DNA of 64,000 bases from Actinomycetes bacterium (GTDB taxonomy: Bacteria; Actinomycetota; Acidimicrobiia; IMCC26256; JANYLB01). Position 1 is the stretch's first letter; every line of letters begins with the position of its first letter. Positions 43,701 through 50,905 of the stretch are shown piece after piece. The notes under the pieces were generated by a model that saw nothing but the letters and a program-made list of their open reading frames with translations, was not told the origin of the DNA and made no database searches. The stretch spans positions 62,001 to 126,000 of the forward strand of contig JANYLB010000016.1 of assembly GCA_025363815.1 (NCBI GenBank). Reading direction: 5' to 3'. Made by a program: the position numbers and the translations under genes.

Positions 43701-44288
43701 GGTCGGGTCGGTGAGGTCGAGCGCGTGGTCACGCACAAGGATGTGGAGCCCGGCGGAGTCGCGACCCCGGACCTCGAGACGGTCGATCGACGAGAGCGCG
43801 ACCTGGACCGCCCAGAAGGCGTCGACCGCGGCGCTGCTCGCCCCCGCTTCACCCGCAAGGTCACCGACGGCGGCGGCGGCAGCGAGGCGGTCGCGCCTGA
43901 TCGCCCAGAGGGCATCCTTCACCCGAACCAGCGCCGCGCTGAGCTTCTCGAGCTCGCCGGGGGTGGCTCCGCGGCCATCGGCGTCGAGCTGGGCGTCGAG
44001 CTGGTCGACTGTGGCTTGAAGACCAGCCGCCATTGCCTCGAGCTCGGCCGCGCCGGTCGGCTGGCCGAGGAGCGCCCGAACCCCGGGAGTACCCCGAAGG
44101 GCCAGGTCGGCGCGCTCGACGTGGGCGGCGGTCTCGGCGAGGGCGCGGGTGAGCGCTGCGGCCGAGCAGCCGCGGTCGAACACCGGGCCGAGATGTCTTG
44201 ATGCCGAGAGGAGCTCGGCCGCAATCTCGCTGATCGTGGGTGGGGTCCGACCGGCCCTGCGGCCGATCACGGCGATGATGCCGCACAT
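40791..44288 (-). CDS. glmS: Giant GlmS-like glucosamine-6-phosphate synthase
   Basis: 1165 aa from ATG 44288 (AGGAGG site seven bases upstream); ordinary GlmS has about 610. The N-terminal nucleophile Cys2 (MCGIIAVIGRRAG) starts a class II glutaminase, interrupted after about residue 40 by roughly 120 helical residues (LEAMAAGLQATVDQLDAQLD). The glutaminase resumes with VRGRDSAGLHILVRD, VLGHTRWASVGIISEANAHP and ALNGDVDNY. Two SIS domains follow (VIVIGQGTAAVAGQSLAGVL, AISQSGTTTDTNRTVDL; then AAHEVRIKLSELCYKAIACD, DKKHVDLSSEPLILV). A 250-residue extension of unknown fold replaces the usual C-terminal tail with its catalytic Lys. Position before glmM-adjacent genes supports a UDP-GlcNAc role, but the reaction may differ. 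Confidence 0.85.
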   Translation of the reverse strand: MCGIIAVIGRRAGRTPPTISEIAAELLSASRHLGPVFDRGCSAAALTRALAETAAHVERADLALRGTPGVRALLGQPTGAAELEAMAAGLQATVDQLDAQLDADGRGATPGELEKLSAALVRVKDALWAIRRDRLAAAAAVGDLAGEAGASSAAVDAFWAVQVALSSIDRLEVRGRDSAGLHILVRDHALDLTDPTVTRLIAGRTEDQLFRSGSLRLPGAGENVAFVYKAAAEIGELGDNTRAIREAIRADVLLHLALGNEAARVTVLGHTRWASVGIISEANAHPLNSEELPAFREAGEPMTAYVTAALNGDVDNYADLVATEGLAIPREITTDAKVIPALVARRLDQGVAVDEAFRATVAMLEGSVAIAANVSGPNDQLLLALRGSGQSLYVGLTDDAFIVASEPYGLVEETPLYLRLDGETPADPQNPESSRGQIVLLDRNRAGQLAGIDRRSYDGTALAVAADDLQRAQITTRDIDRGDAPHYLLKEISEAPASFRKTLRGKLVERDGRMAVELGPETLPLELRERLRAGEIRRVIVIGQGTAAVAGQSLAGVLAGLPGVSDRVIVEAIPATELSGFRLVADMHDTLVVAISQSGTTTDTNRTVDLVRDRGATVLAIVNRRNSDLVDRVEGVLYTSDGRDVEMSVASTKAFYAQIAAGFLLAFALADDVTGDWLRGAPSERDELAVGLRDLPDAMRSVLDRRADIAAAAQRQAPQRRSWAVVGNGVNRVAAHEVRIKLSELCYKAIACDVTEDKKHVDLSSEPLILVCAAGLTGSNADDVAKELAIYRAHKAAAVVIASEGQQRFNGIALETIEVPIVHPALAFVLCAMVGHLFGYEAALAIDASARPLREARAAIEAVVGSGDCDADASFRRLGSELEPLTGQFFDGLRSGGYNGSLEAGTAVRVASLLRYATGIVPLDAYQVEYAKVGTPSVVVEDLTSALTEGIEQLTRPIDAIKHQAKTVTVGISRADETLLQVGLVQELLAAGVARDNLSYRALRSVVALDRAVAHVTGFTRYRIEGDVERDSATISVVSRGGLGAQIRSRTDDDPRLRGTKQLVAIEREVTVARGRSDDRTLVFVPEVRGNQAVGLTLLHVEFVDRLEPAAARAVLQGYRNRYASLKGAVTETEVTFDDTRLAEIDACDLLTTPVYVLADRWRQI

Positions 44289-44391
44289 GAGAGACCTCCT
44301 GACGGGTCGACGCGGGTCGGGTGCCATGACGCGTGGCTTCAGCCAGGGGGCTGCCGGACACCCGGGCTGATCCTCGGATTCTAGAGAACTT

Positions 44392-45768
44392 CTACCCCTC
44401 GTCGTTCCCCGGCCCGAGCGCACGTCGGAGCGCGATGGTCAGCCGCTCGGCGAGCGCATCAGCTCGCTCGTCGGTAGGAGCCTCGATCATGACCCTGACC
44501 ACCGGCTCGGTCCCCGACGGACGCACCAGGACCCGACCGGTATCGCCGAGCTCGGCCTCGACGGCACGCACCTCGGTCCAGAAACCTTCGGCGGATGAGA
44601 GACCGCTGCGATCGTGCACCCGAACATTGACCAGCACCTGCGGCAGGCGCGTGACCACGCCGGCCAACTCCGATAGGGGCACGCCGGCGCGACGGGCGAC
44701 GTCGAGGAGCATGACGCCGGTCAGGATCCCGTCACCGGTGTTGGCGTGCTCGGCAAAGATCACGTGCCCGGACTGCTCTCCGCCGAGCACCAGGCCGTGC
44801 TGCTCCATGGCCGACCAGACGTTTCGGTCTCCTACGGGTGTCTCGATCAGGCTGATCTCGTGCTCGGCCAGAGCCCGGCGCAATCCGAGGTTCGACATGA
44901 CGGTCACCGCCAGCGCGCGACTCGCGAGCACGCCGCGCGCGGCGAAGTCGATCGCGCAGACTGCCAAGATCTGATCGCCGTCGACGAGCGCGCCCAGCTC
45001 GTCGACCGCGATCACACGATCGGCGTCGCCGTCGAATGCCAGGCCCGCCGCCGCGCCGCGCGCCACCACCGCCTCCTGTAGCTGTGTCGGATCAGTCGAT
45101 CCGCAACCGGCGTTGATGTTCGTCCCGTCGGGCTCTGCGTTGATGACGGTTACCACCGCCCCGAGGGCGCGCAGGATCCGCGGCCCGATCTCCGATGCCG
45201 CGCCATGTCCGGCGTCGACCACGACCTCGATCCCGCCGACGTCACGACCGGCCAACGCGCCGACGACATGCTCCACGTAGGCGTCGACCATGTCGCCACC
45301 CGACTTCGCGGTGCCGACACCGGAGCCGGAGCGACCGGCAGGGATCGTCGTTCCGTCGACCAGGGCGGCCAACTCCGACTCAAGGGCGTCTTCGAAAGCG
45401 CCGGAGAGCTTGCGCCCACCCGCGGTGAAGAACTTGATCCCGTTGTCGGCAAAGGGGTTGTGACTGGCAGAGATCACCGCGCCGGGGACGTCGAGCATCT
45501 GGCACACGAAGGCAACGCTCGGCGTCGGGACGACGCCGAGCAGCATCACGTCGACCCCTTCGGCGGCGAGGCCCGCCACCAGGGCGGCTTCGAGCATCGG
45601 GCCCGAGCGGCGCGTGTCCCGACCGATGACGAACGGGCTTGCGGGTGAGGCGATGACAGACGAAGCCCCACCCAGCACTCGCGCCGCGGCGCGGCCGAGA
45701 GCCATCGCGATCTCTGGAGTGAGATCGACGTTCGCGACGCCGCGGATTCCGTCGGTGCCGAAGCGCAC
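44392..45768 (-). CDS. glmM: Phosphoglucosamine mutase
   Basis: Converts glucosamine-6-phosphate to glucosamine-1-phosphate for UDP-GlcNAc. 458 aa. MRFGTDGIRGVANVDLTPE opens the protein; the phosphoserine loop is VISASHNPFADNGIKFF (Ser102); the metal loop is FDGDADRVIAVDE; the sugar-binding GEQSGHVIF and the C-terminal phosphate-binding RPSGTEPVVRVMIEA complete the set. GTG start 45768, 14 nt after the rpsI stop. The following 103-bp gap before glmS has no clear terminator. Confidence 0.96.
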   Translation of the reverse strand: MRFGTDGIRGVANVDLTPEIAMALGRAAARVLGGASSVIASPASPFVIGRDTRRSGPMLEAALVAGLAAEGVDVMLLGVVPTPSVAFVCQMLDVPGAVISASHNPFADNGIKFFTAGGRKLSGAFEDALESELAALVDGTTIPAGRSGSGVGTAKSGGDMVDAYVEHVVGALAGRDVGGIEVVVDAGHGAASEIGPRILRALGAVVTVINAEPDGTNINAGCGSTDPTQLQEAVVARGAAAGLAFDGDADRVIAVDELGALVDGDQILAVCAIDFAARGVLASRALAVTVMSNLGLRRALAEHEISLIETPVGDRNVWSAMEQHGLVLGGEQSGHVIFAEHANTGDGILTGVMLLDVARRAGVPLSELAGVVTRLPQVLVNVRVHDRSGLSSAEGFWTEVRAVEAELGDTGRVLVRPSGTEPVVRVMIEAPTDERADALAERLTIALRRALGPGNDEG

Positions 45769-45782
45769 GAGCGCGCTGACGC

Positions 45783-46175
45783 TTACCGCTTGGAGTACTG
45801 GGGCGCCTTGCGCGCCTTGTGGAGGCCGTACTTCTTGCGCTCGACCCGACGCGAGTCACGCGTGAGCAAGCCGGCCTTCTTGAGCGACGGTCGTGACTCG
45901 CCGTCGAGCGCGACGAGCGCACGGGCGATCCCGAGGCGCAGCGCGCCGGCCTGGCCGTTCACGCCTCCACCGTGGAGGGTGGCATCGACGTCGTATACCT
46001 CGGCCGTCTGCGTGACTCGGAGCGGCTCGGTCGCGATGACCTGGTGGGACAACGTGGTGAAGTACTCGGCGAACTCCCGACCGTTACACAAGATCTTGCC
46101 GGTGCCGGGGCGGAGTCGTACGCGGGCGACCGCCTCTTTGCGACGTCCGGTTGTCTGGATCAAAGGCTTGGACAA
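45783..46175 (-). CDS. rpsI: 30S ribosomal protein S9 (uS9)
   Basis: 130 aa. Opens with [21 protein letters not shown], contains [19 protein letters not shown] and ends in the invariant RKAPQYSKR tail that reaches the P-site tRNA. Start is TTG 46175, which is unusual for a ribosomal protein but no other start fits. It follows rplM by 55 nt, as in most bacteria, and leads into glmM as in other Actinobacteria. Confidence 0.97.
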   Translation of the reverse strand: MSKPLIQTTGRRKEAVARVRLRPGTGKILCNGREFAEYFTTLSHQVIATEPLRVTQTAEVYDVDATLHGGGVNGQAGALRLGIARALVALDGESRPSLKKAGLLTRDSRRVERKKYGLHKARKAPQYSKR

Positions 46176-46230
46176 CGCGGGCCTTTCGGGTTGATCGTCG
46201 AGTACTGGCCGCAGGGCATCGGTCGCAACA

Positions 46231-46677
46231 TCACTGTTGGCGACGGGTGATGAGCGCGAACGCTTCGGGCTGCTGGGCGCCGTGGGGGTGACTGGGCCCG
46301 GCGTAGACCCGGAGCTTCGTGATCATCGCCCGGCCGAGCCGACCCTTGGGGAGCATTCCCTTGACCGCGAGGGTGACAACGCGATCGGGGTGCTTCTCGA
46401 GCATCTGCTCGAGTGACCGCTGGGTCAGACCGCCGGGGTACCCGGAGTGCCGGTAGTACTGCTTGGCGGCCGCCTTGCGGGCTGAGACGTCGAGCTTCGC
46501 CGCATTCACGACAACGACGTGGTCGCCGACATCGAGGTTGGGCGCGTAGATCGGCTTGTGCTTGCCGCGGAGCAAGACCGCGATCTCGCTCGCCATGCGG
46601 CCGAGCACCGCGCCGTCGGCATCGACGACGTGCCAGGCGCGTTGAATGTCGGAGTTTTTCGGGGTGAAGGTACGCAT
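46231..46677 (-). CDS. rplM: 50S ribosomal protein L13 (uL13)
   Basis: 148 aa from ATG 46677; [20 protein letters not shown] is the standard N-terminus. [32 protein letters not shown] and [20 protein letters not shown] match the family. First gene of the rplM-rpsI-glmM-glmS unit. It is normally preceded by truA on the same strand; here a plus-strand island separates them. Confidence 0.97.
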   Translation of the reverse strand: MRTFTPKNSDIQRAWHVVDADGAVLGRMASEIAVLLRGKHKPIYAPNLDVGDHVVVVNAAKLDVSARKAAAKQYYRHSGYPGGLTQRSLEQMLEKHPDRVVTLAVKGMLPKGRLGRAMITKLRVYAGPSHPHGAQQPEAFALITRRQQ

Positions 46678-46729
46678 CGGTCCTCGGAGGTCCGCGAGAA
46701 AAGGAATGCCCATACAGGGGGAGCAGGAG

Positions 46730-46759
46730 ATTGTACGTCTCCCGGAGGCCCATCGGCAA
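46730..46759 (-). promoter_or_regulatory. Putative rplM promoter
   Basis: On the minus strand TTGCCG (46759-46754) and TACAAT (46735-46730) are 18 bp apart. The message would start near 46723 with a leader of about 46 nt containing a GAGGA site. It is the only good sigma70-like promoter seen for the rplM-to-tsaD run. Confidence 0.6.
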
Positions 46760-46789
46760 TCCAAAGTTCCCTGAGCCTGGGGTAGGCCT

Positions 46790-46795
46790 TATCCT
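46790..46795 (+). promoter_or_regulatory. Putative -10 box of the permuted phosphodiesterase gene
   Basis: TATCCT ends 6 nt before the ATG at 46802. The matching -35 (TTCCCT at 17 bp) is weak. It is divergent from, and overlaps the upstream side of, the rplM promoter. Confidence 0.35.
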
Positions 46796-46801
46796 GACGT
46801 C

Positions 46802-48307
46802 ATGACGCAGGTCGAGACCCACACCGAGGACGCGCTCGAGGTGCTCCTCTCCGCCGAGCTCGAACCGATCGTCGACATGGTGCTCCGCCGGCACGACGAC
46901 GGACTCTACGAGGCCCTGAGCCACGATGGCCGGGTGTCGTTCCGCCGTACCGGTCCGGGCCCGGATGGATACGAGACGGTCGTGGTCACGGGGTCGAATC
47001 CCTTCTCCGACACCAGCACCGACCGCTTCAGCCCCCTCGCCGATGAGCGAGCGCACCCTCACCCGGCCCGGACCGAGAACTCGTATCCCTTCGCCTACGA
47101 CCACACCGCGCAGCTGTTCGATGCGCCCGCCGCCCCCGATCTCTGCGTGCTCCATTCCGCAGCCCACAACTGGCAGGACCAGGGTGGTCACCTCGGCGAG
47201 CACGGGTCCCTCGGGATCGTGCAGGCCCGGGCTCCCTGGGTCATCGCCGGGAAAGGCGTCCGCAGCGACGGGGTCGCGCCCAAGTCGGCCCGCCTCGTCG
47301 ATGTGGCCCCGACGGTGGCGGCGTTGCTCGGCTGCCGCCCGATCGGCGAGCACGAGCGCGGCGAGATGTTCCTCGCGGGCCAGGACGGCGAGGTCCGCCA
47401 CGACCTCCTCGACGTCTCCCGAGGTCGCCCCCGCATGATCGTCGGATTCCTCTTCGACGGCACCAACCCGAATGTGCTCTACGACATGGCCGCCCGGGGT
47501 GAAGCCCCCAACGTGGCGCGCCTCATCGAGATGGGAACGGCGTTCGGTCACGGAGCGATGGCGGGTTTGCCCACCGTCACACTGGCGAACCACACGTCGA
47601 TCATTACGTCGCGCCTGCCCGGCCACCACGGCATTCTGAACAACGCGTGGTACGACCGCCGTCGGGGTGAACAGGTCATCACTAACTCGTCGGCCACATG
47701 GCCGACCGCGATGCAATACGTTGCACCCGGGGTCGAGTCGATCCACGACGCGCTTCACCGGAGCTTTCCCGGTGAGTTCTCCGCTTCGGTCAACGAACCC
47801 TGCGACATCGGTGCCGACTACTCGACCTTCGACTTCTTCCGGCGGGGCGAGGTTCCGCCGATCCCATCGAGTCCCTCCGGGCTACCCCACACGACCGAGC
47901 GGTTCGTGCGCCCCTCGAAGGACTACTCATGGTCGTCGATCGTGGACCACATGGGGACCGAGCAGGCCGTGGGTGTCTTGAGCGGCTCCTACCGCGACCA
48001 GACGTACCCGCTGCCCCGCTTCATGTTCGTGAACTTCACGCTGACCGATTCGGCAATGCACGAAGGCGGGCCCTACTCCGAGATGGCGGCGGCGTCAGTG
48101 CGCGACAGCGACGCGCGGCTCGGCGCGGTCCTCGCCGCGGTAGAACGCACGGGTGCGTTCGACGACAGCGCGTTCTTCCTCGTCGCCGACCACGGAATGG
48201 AGGAGAACAATCCCAGCTGTAGCGGCGACTGGGACGTGAACCTACGCGAGGCCGGCCTTCGCTTCCGCGATGAGGCCTATTCCTTCCTCTACCTCGACGA
48301 GGAGTAA
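46802..48307 (+). CDS. Alkaline-phosphatase-superfamily phosphodiesterase, apparently circularly permuted
   Basis: 501 aa. The second half starts like a type I phosphodiesterase/nucleotide pyrophosphatase: IVGFLFDGTNPNVLYDMA, a Thr/Ser-bearing metal loop in GLPTVTLANHTSIITSRLPG, and near the C-terminus FFLVADHGMEEN with the Asp-His metal pair. In relatives the segment with GEHG and an APT-LLG helix comes after that DHG motif; here it comes first, at residues 110-180 (GGHLGEHGSLGIVQA, APWVIAGKGV, LVDVAPTVAALLG), and the chain ends soon after DHG. All parts of one active site seem present but in rotated order. Substrate unknown. No signal peptide. Confidence 0.75.
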   Translation: MTQVETHTEDALEVLLSAELEPIVDMVLRRHDDGLYEALSHDGRVSFRRTGPGPDGYETVVVTGSNPFSDTSTDRFSPLADERAHPHPARTENSYPFAYDHTAQLFDAPAAPDLCVLHSAAHNWQDQGGHLGEHGSLGIVQARAPWVIAGKGVRSDGVAPKSARLVDVAPTVAALLGCRPIGEHERGEMFLAGQDGEVRHDLLDVSRGRPRMIVGFLFDGTNPNVLYDMAARGEAPNVARLIEMGTAFGHGAMAGLPTVTLANHTSIITSRLPGHHGILNNAWYDRRRGEQVITNSSATWPTAMQYVAPGVESIHDALHRSFPGEFSASVNEPCDIGADYSTFDFFRRGEVPPIPSSPSGLPHTTERFVRPSKDYSWSSIVDHMGTEQAVGVLSGSYRDQTYPLPRFMFVNFTLTDSAMHEGGPYSEMAAASVRDSDARLGAVLAAVERTGAFDDSAFFLVADHGMEENNPSCSGDWDVNLREAGLRFRDEAYSFLYLDEE

Positions 48308-48309
48308 CG

Positions 48310-48699
48310 ATGGACGTTCGATCGATTGAAGATGTCGAGCCGGTGGTCGAGCACAACGGGACCGTGCCGGTCTGGTGGCTCGTGAGCCCTCGGGAGATGC
48401 TGGAGATCACGGCCGGTGGGTATCTCGAGCTCGCCAACGAGTTCGAAGTCGCCGGCGGCTCCTACGTGTTCCCCCATACCCACCCGACGCACGAGTTCTA
48501 TTACGTCACGTCGGGTCGCGGCACGATGACGATCGGCGACGAGACGAGAGACATCAGCCAGGGCGACCTCGTCTACATCCCCCCCGACGCAGTGCACAGC
48601 CTGAAGCCGATCAGCGACACCGCGCCGATCCACTGCTTCTGCTTCGCCGTCGGCGTGAAGGATGCAGCGCCGATCGACTACACGAACCACGACGGGTAG
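48310..48699 (+). CDS. Cupin-domain protein
   Basis: 129 aa, starting two bases after the preceding stop, so co-transcribed. The double-stranded beta-helix motifs are clear: motif 1 HTHPTHEFYYVTSGRG supplies two His and one Glu metal ligands, and motif 2 DLVYIPPDAVHSLKPI supplies the third His. A single cupin domain with an intact metal site suggests a small dioxygenase, isomerase or sensor. Its function is unknown, but the coupling suggests it works with the phosphodiesterase. Confidence 0.85.
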   Translation: MDVRSIEDVEPVVEHNGTVPVWWLVSPREMLEITAGGYLELANEFEVAGGSYVFPHTHPTHEFYYVTSGRGTMTIGDETRDISQGDLVYIPPDAVHSLKPISDTAPIHCFCFAVGVKDAAPIDYTNHDG

Positions 48700-48776
48700 C
48701 CGCTACCGACCTGGCGGCGCGCGTTCATGCGCGCGGTATCCACCATCGGCGCGCGGAGTCCGCGTACCCTGGGCCG

Positions 48777-49007
48777 GTGGCAAGACCCCGCGTCCACGAG
48801 GAAGAACGTGTCGCGACCGCGGTCCGACTGCCGAAGAGCCTCCACGAGCAGCTCCACGATGCCGCCGATGAACGCCAGGTCGCCGCGAACCTGCTGGTAG
48901 TGAAGGCCTTGGAGAGCTATCTGGCCCGCCTCACCCCAATCGAGGATCTGGCGCTCACCCGTAACCCGGAACCGGCGCCTGACTCTCCGGTTGCGATCGA
49001 GCGATGA
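48777..49007 (+). CDS. Ribbon-helix-helix DNA-binding protein
   Basis: 76 aa from GTG 48777. VATAVRLPKSLHEQLHDAAD then a second helix VAANLLVVKALESYLARL is the Arc/MetJ/CopG pattern: one strand and two helices that dimerise on DNA. The stop overlaps the ATG of the DNA methyltransferase by four bases (ATGA), so the two are translated together. It may be the controller of the methyltransferase/nuclease pair, or an antitoxin-like regulator. Too short to be detected by simple length filters, but the coding signal and coupling are good. Confidence 0.72.
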   Translation: MARPRVHEEERVATAVRLPKSLHEQLHDAADERQVAANLLVVKALESYLARLTPIEDLALTRNPEPAPDSPVAIER

Positions 49008-50434
49008 CCAACTCCTTGGATCGGCGTCGGCGGCCAACCTCCACCTCGAACTTCGGTGTCGGGCGGCGCGAGAACCACGATGCGACCGCGTTCTACGAGC
49101 GCTTCTCTCCTCCAGAGCTCTCTGGCGACGACACGATCCTCCCACCGGTGCCCGTCGACGAGCCCTTCCAGAAGGGCGACAGCCGCAACATGGACGCCGT
49201 CGCCGACGGATCGGTCGCACTGGTCGTCACCTCGCCTCCGTACTTCGCCGGCAAGCAGTACGAGGAGGAGCTCGAGCGCGACGGGGTACCGAGCTCGTAC
49301 GTCGAATATCTCGAACTGCTCACCGACGTGTTCGCCGACTGCAAGCGGACCCTGGAGCCGGGTGGGCGCATCGCAGTCAACGTCGCGAACCTCGGACGCA
49401 AGCCTTACCGAAGTCTCTCGGCCGACGTCATCCGGATCCTCCAAGACGACCTTGGCCTGCTGCTGCGCGGTGAGGTCGTTTGGCGAAAGGGCGTCGGCGA
49501 TGTCGGCGCGGCGGGGAACTGCGCGTGGGGTTCGTTCCGAAAGCCCTCGAATCCCGTGTTGCGCGACGTTACGGAGCGTGTCGTGATCGCGAGCAAAGGG
49601 CGATTCGACCGCGCCCAGTCGCCGGCGGAGCGCGAGCGTCGCAACTTCCCGTCGAAGGTGGGGATCGACGCCGACGAGTTCATGGCCGCGACCCTCGACG
49701 TCTGGGACATCCCACCCGAGAGCGCGAAGCGTGTGCACCATCCCGCTCCGTTCCCGGTCGCGCTCCCCGAGCGCGTGATCCTTCTCTACACCTACGAGAA
49801 CGATCTCGTGCTCGACCCATTCATGGGCTCAGGCTCGACGCTCGTGGCCGCAGCCCGCCACCACCGGCGCTATATCGGCTACGACCTTGATCCCGAGTAC
49901 GTCGATCTCGCTCGTAATCGGGTCGACGACGAGATCTCCACCTGCTCCGACGCAAGTATCCCGACCTACGGCGGCAGGTCCGCCGCGGCTCTGGCCTCGC
50001 AACGCATCGAAGATGCCGGCTTCACGATCTCGCATCGCAACCGACGCCTTCGCGGCACCGGGTTGGCCATCGACTTCGTCGCGCAGGACGCAAGCGGCCG
50101 CGATTGGTTCTTCGACGTCTCCGGTGCGTTCACGACCTCGCGTGACGGCATGCTGCGAACCGACACCGTCTGGAGGGCGCTGGGGCGCGCCCACGTGCTC
50201 GCGAACAACAACCCGCAGGGCATCCCACTCGTGTTCCTCACCTCCGATCTTCCCCGGCCTGGGAGCGAAGGCGACGTCGCGTTGCGGGCGGCGGGGCCGC
50301 GCGCATTCTTTGACGCGATCGCGCTGCGCGCCGATGAAGGCTTCGCCCGGCTGCAGTCCTACGCGAGCGGCGGGCGGGAAGCGGGGCCGGGCCTCGGGTT
50401 CTGGACCGATCGCGATCTCGAGCCCCGTGCGTAG
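49004..50434 (+). CDS. Beta-class DNA methyltransferase with C-terminal degenerate nuclease-like domain
   Basis: 476 aa. Catalytic motif IV VVTSPPYFAGK (TSPPY at residues 76-80) precedes the SAM-binding motif I DPFMGSGST (271-279), an order that defines beta-class N4-cytosine or N6-adenine methyltransferases. After about residue 325 a second domain begins. It aligns by eye with the whole next protein: Asp357, then 13 residues, then FFDVSG with Asp371 and Ser373, then GMLRTDT and LVFLTSDLP. The neighbour has Glu-x-Lys where this one has Asp-x-Ser, so the domain is a PD-(D/E)XK fold without the catalytic Lys, perhaps used for DNA recognition. Confidence 0.85.
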   Translation: MTNSLDRRRRPTSTSNFGVGRRENHDATAFYERFSPPELSGDDTILPPVPVDEPFQKGDSRNMDAVADGSVALVVTSPPYFAGKQYEEELERDGVPSSYVEYLELLTDVFADCKRTLEPGGRIAVNVANLGRKPYRSLSADVIRILQDDLGLLLRGEVVWRKGVGDVGAAGNCAWGSFRKPSNPVLRDVTERVVIASKGRFDRAQSPAERERRNFPSKVGIDADEFMAATLDVWDIPPESAKRVHHPAPFPVALPERVILLYTYENDLVLDPFMGSGSTLVAAARHHRRYIGYDLDPEYVDLARNRVDDEISTCSDASIPTYGGRSAAALASQRIEDAGFTISHRNRRLRGTGLAIDFVAQDASGRDWFFDVSGAFTTSRDGMLRTDTVWRALGRAHVLANNNPQGIPLVFLTSDLPRPGSEGDVALRAAGPRAFFDAIALRADEGFARLQSYASGGREAGPGLGFWTDRDLEPRA

Positions 50435-50446
50435 GCCAAAGCCATC

Positions 50447-50869
50447 GTGACCGCGTCGTTCCAGTCGACATCCAGCGCCCAGGGCCGGCAATTCGCGCAG
50501 CAATGCGACGCGTTGCTCGCGACCTACTGCTTCAGCCTCGAGGGCGCGGCCAAGATTGCCGACATCGGCGTCGAGGTCGACCAGGTCGCGACCAGCTCGC
50601 GTGGTCAGCTCGTGTGGTTCGAGTACAAGGGGAGCATCCAGGGCACTCGCCCCGGGCTGCTCCGGACCGACACCCTCAAGAAGGCCATCGCCAACGGGGC
50701 ATTGATCACAAGTATCGCCGAACACCCGCCGTACATCGTCCTCACCTCCCACCTGCCGAACGCGGGCGCGGGCCTCGAGATGCTCGAGACCGCGGTGAGG
50801 CTCCAGTTCTTCGCCGACGTCGTCTGTATCTATGACCCGAGCGACCAGACCCGGCTCAAGGATCTCTGA
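50447..50869 (+). CDS. Small PD-(D/E)XK nuclease-like protein
   Basis: 140 aa from GTG 50447, 12 nt after the methyltransferase stop. The candidate active site is Asp45 (GVEVDQVA), then 13 residues, then WFEYKG with Glu59 and Lys61, a D-X13-E-X-K signature. GLLRTDT (70-76) and IVLTSHLPNAG follow. The same strand order and spacing occur in the C-terminal domain of the methyltransferase, so one probably arose by duplication of the other. An endonuclease acting together with the methyltransferase is the simplest reading, but a repair role is possible. Family not recognised. Confidence 0.72.
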   Translation: MTASFQSTSSAQGRQFAQQCDALLATYCFSLEGAAKIADIGVEVDQVATSSRGQLVWFEYKGSIQGTRPGLLRTDTLKKAIANGALITSIAEHPPYIVLTSHLPNAGAGLEMLETAVRLQFFADVVCIYDPSDQTRLKDL

Positions 50870-50905
50870 CCCACGACCCAATACTCAACGGAGGCACGCA
50901 CCCTT

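Noticed and set aside
40797-44201. A 1134-codon open frame on the plus strand opposite glmS
   Set aside because: It is the complement of a clear SIS/glutaminase gene, has Arg/Gly/Asp-rich shadow composition and shows no family motif. Long antisense frames are expected at this GC content.
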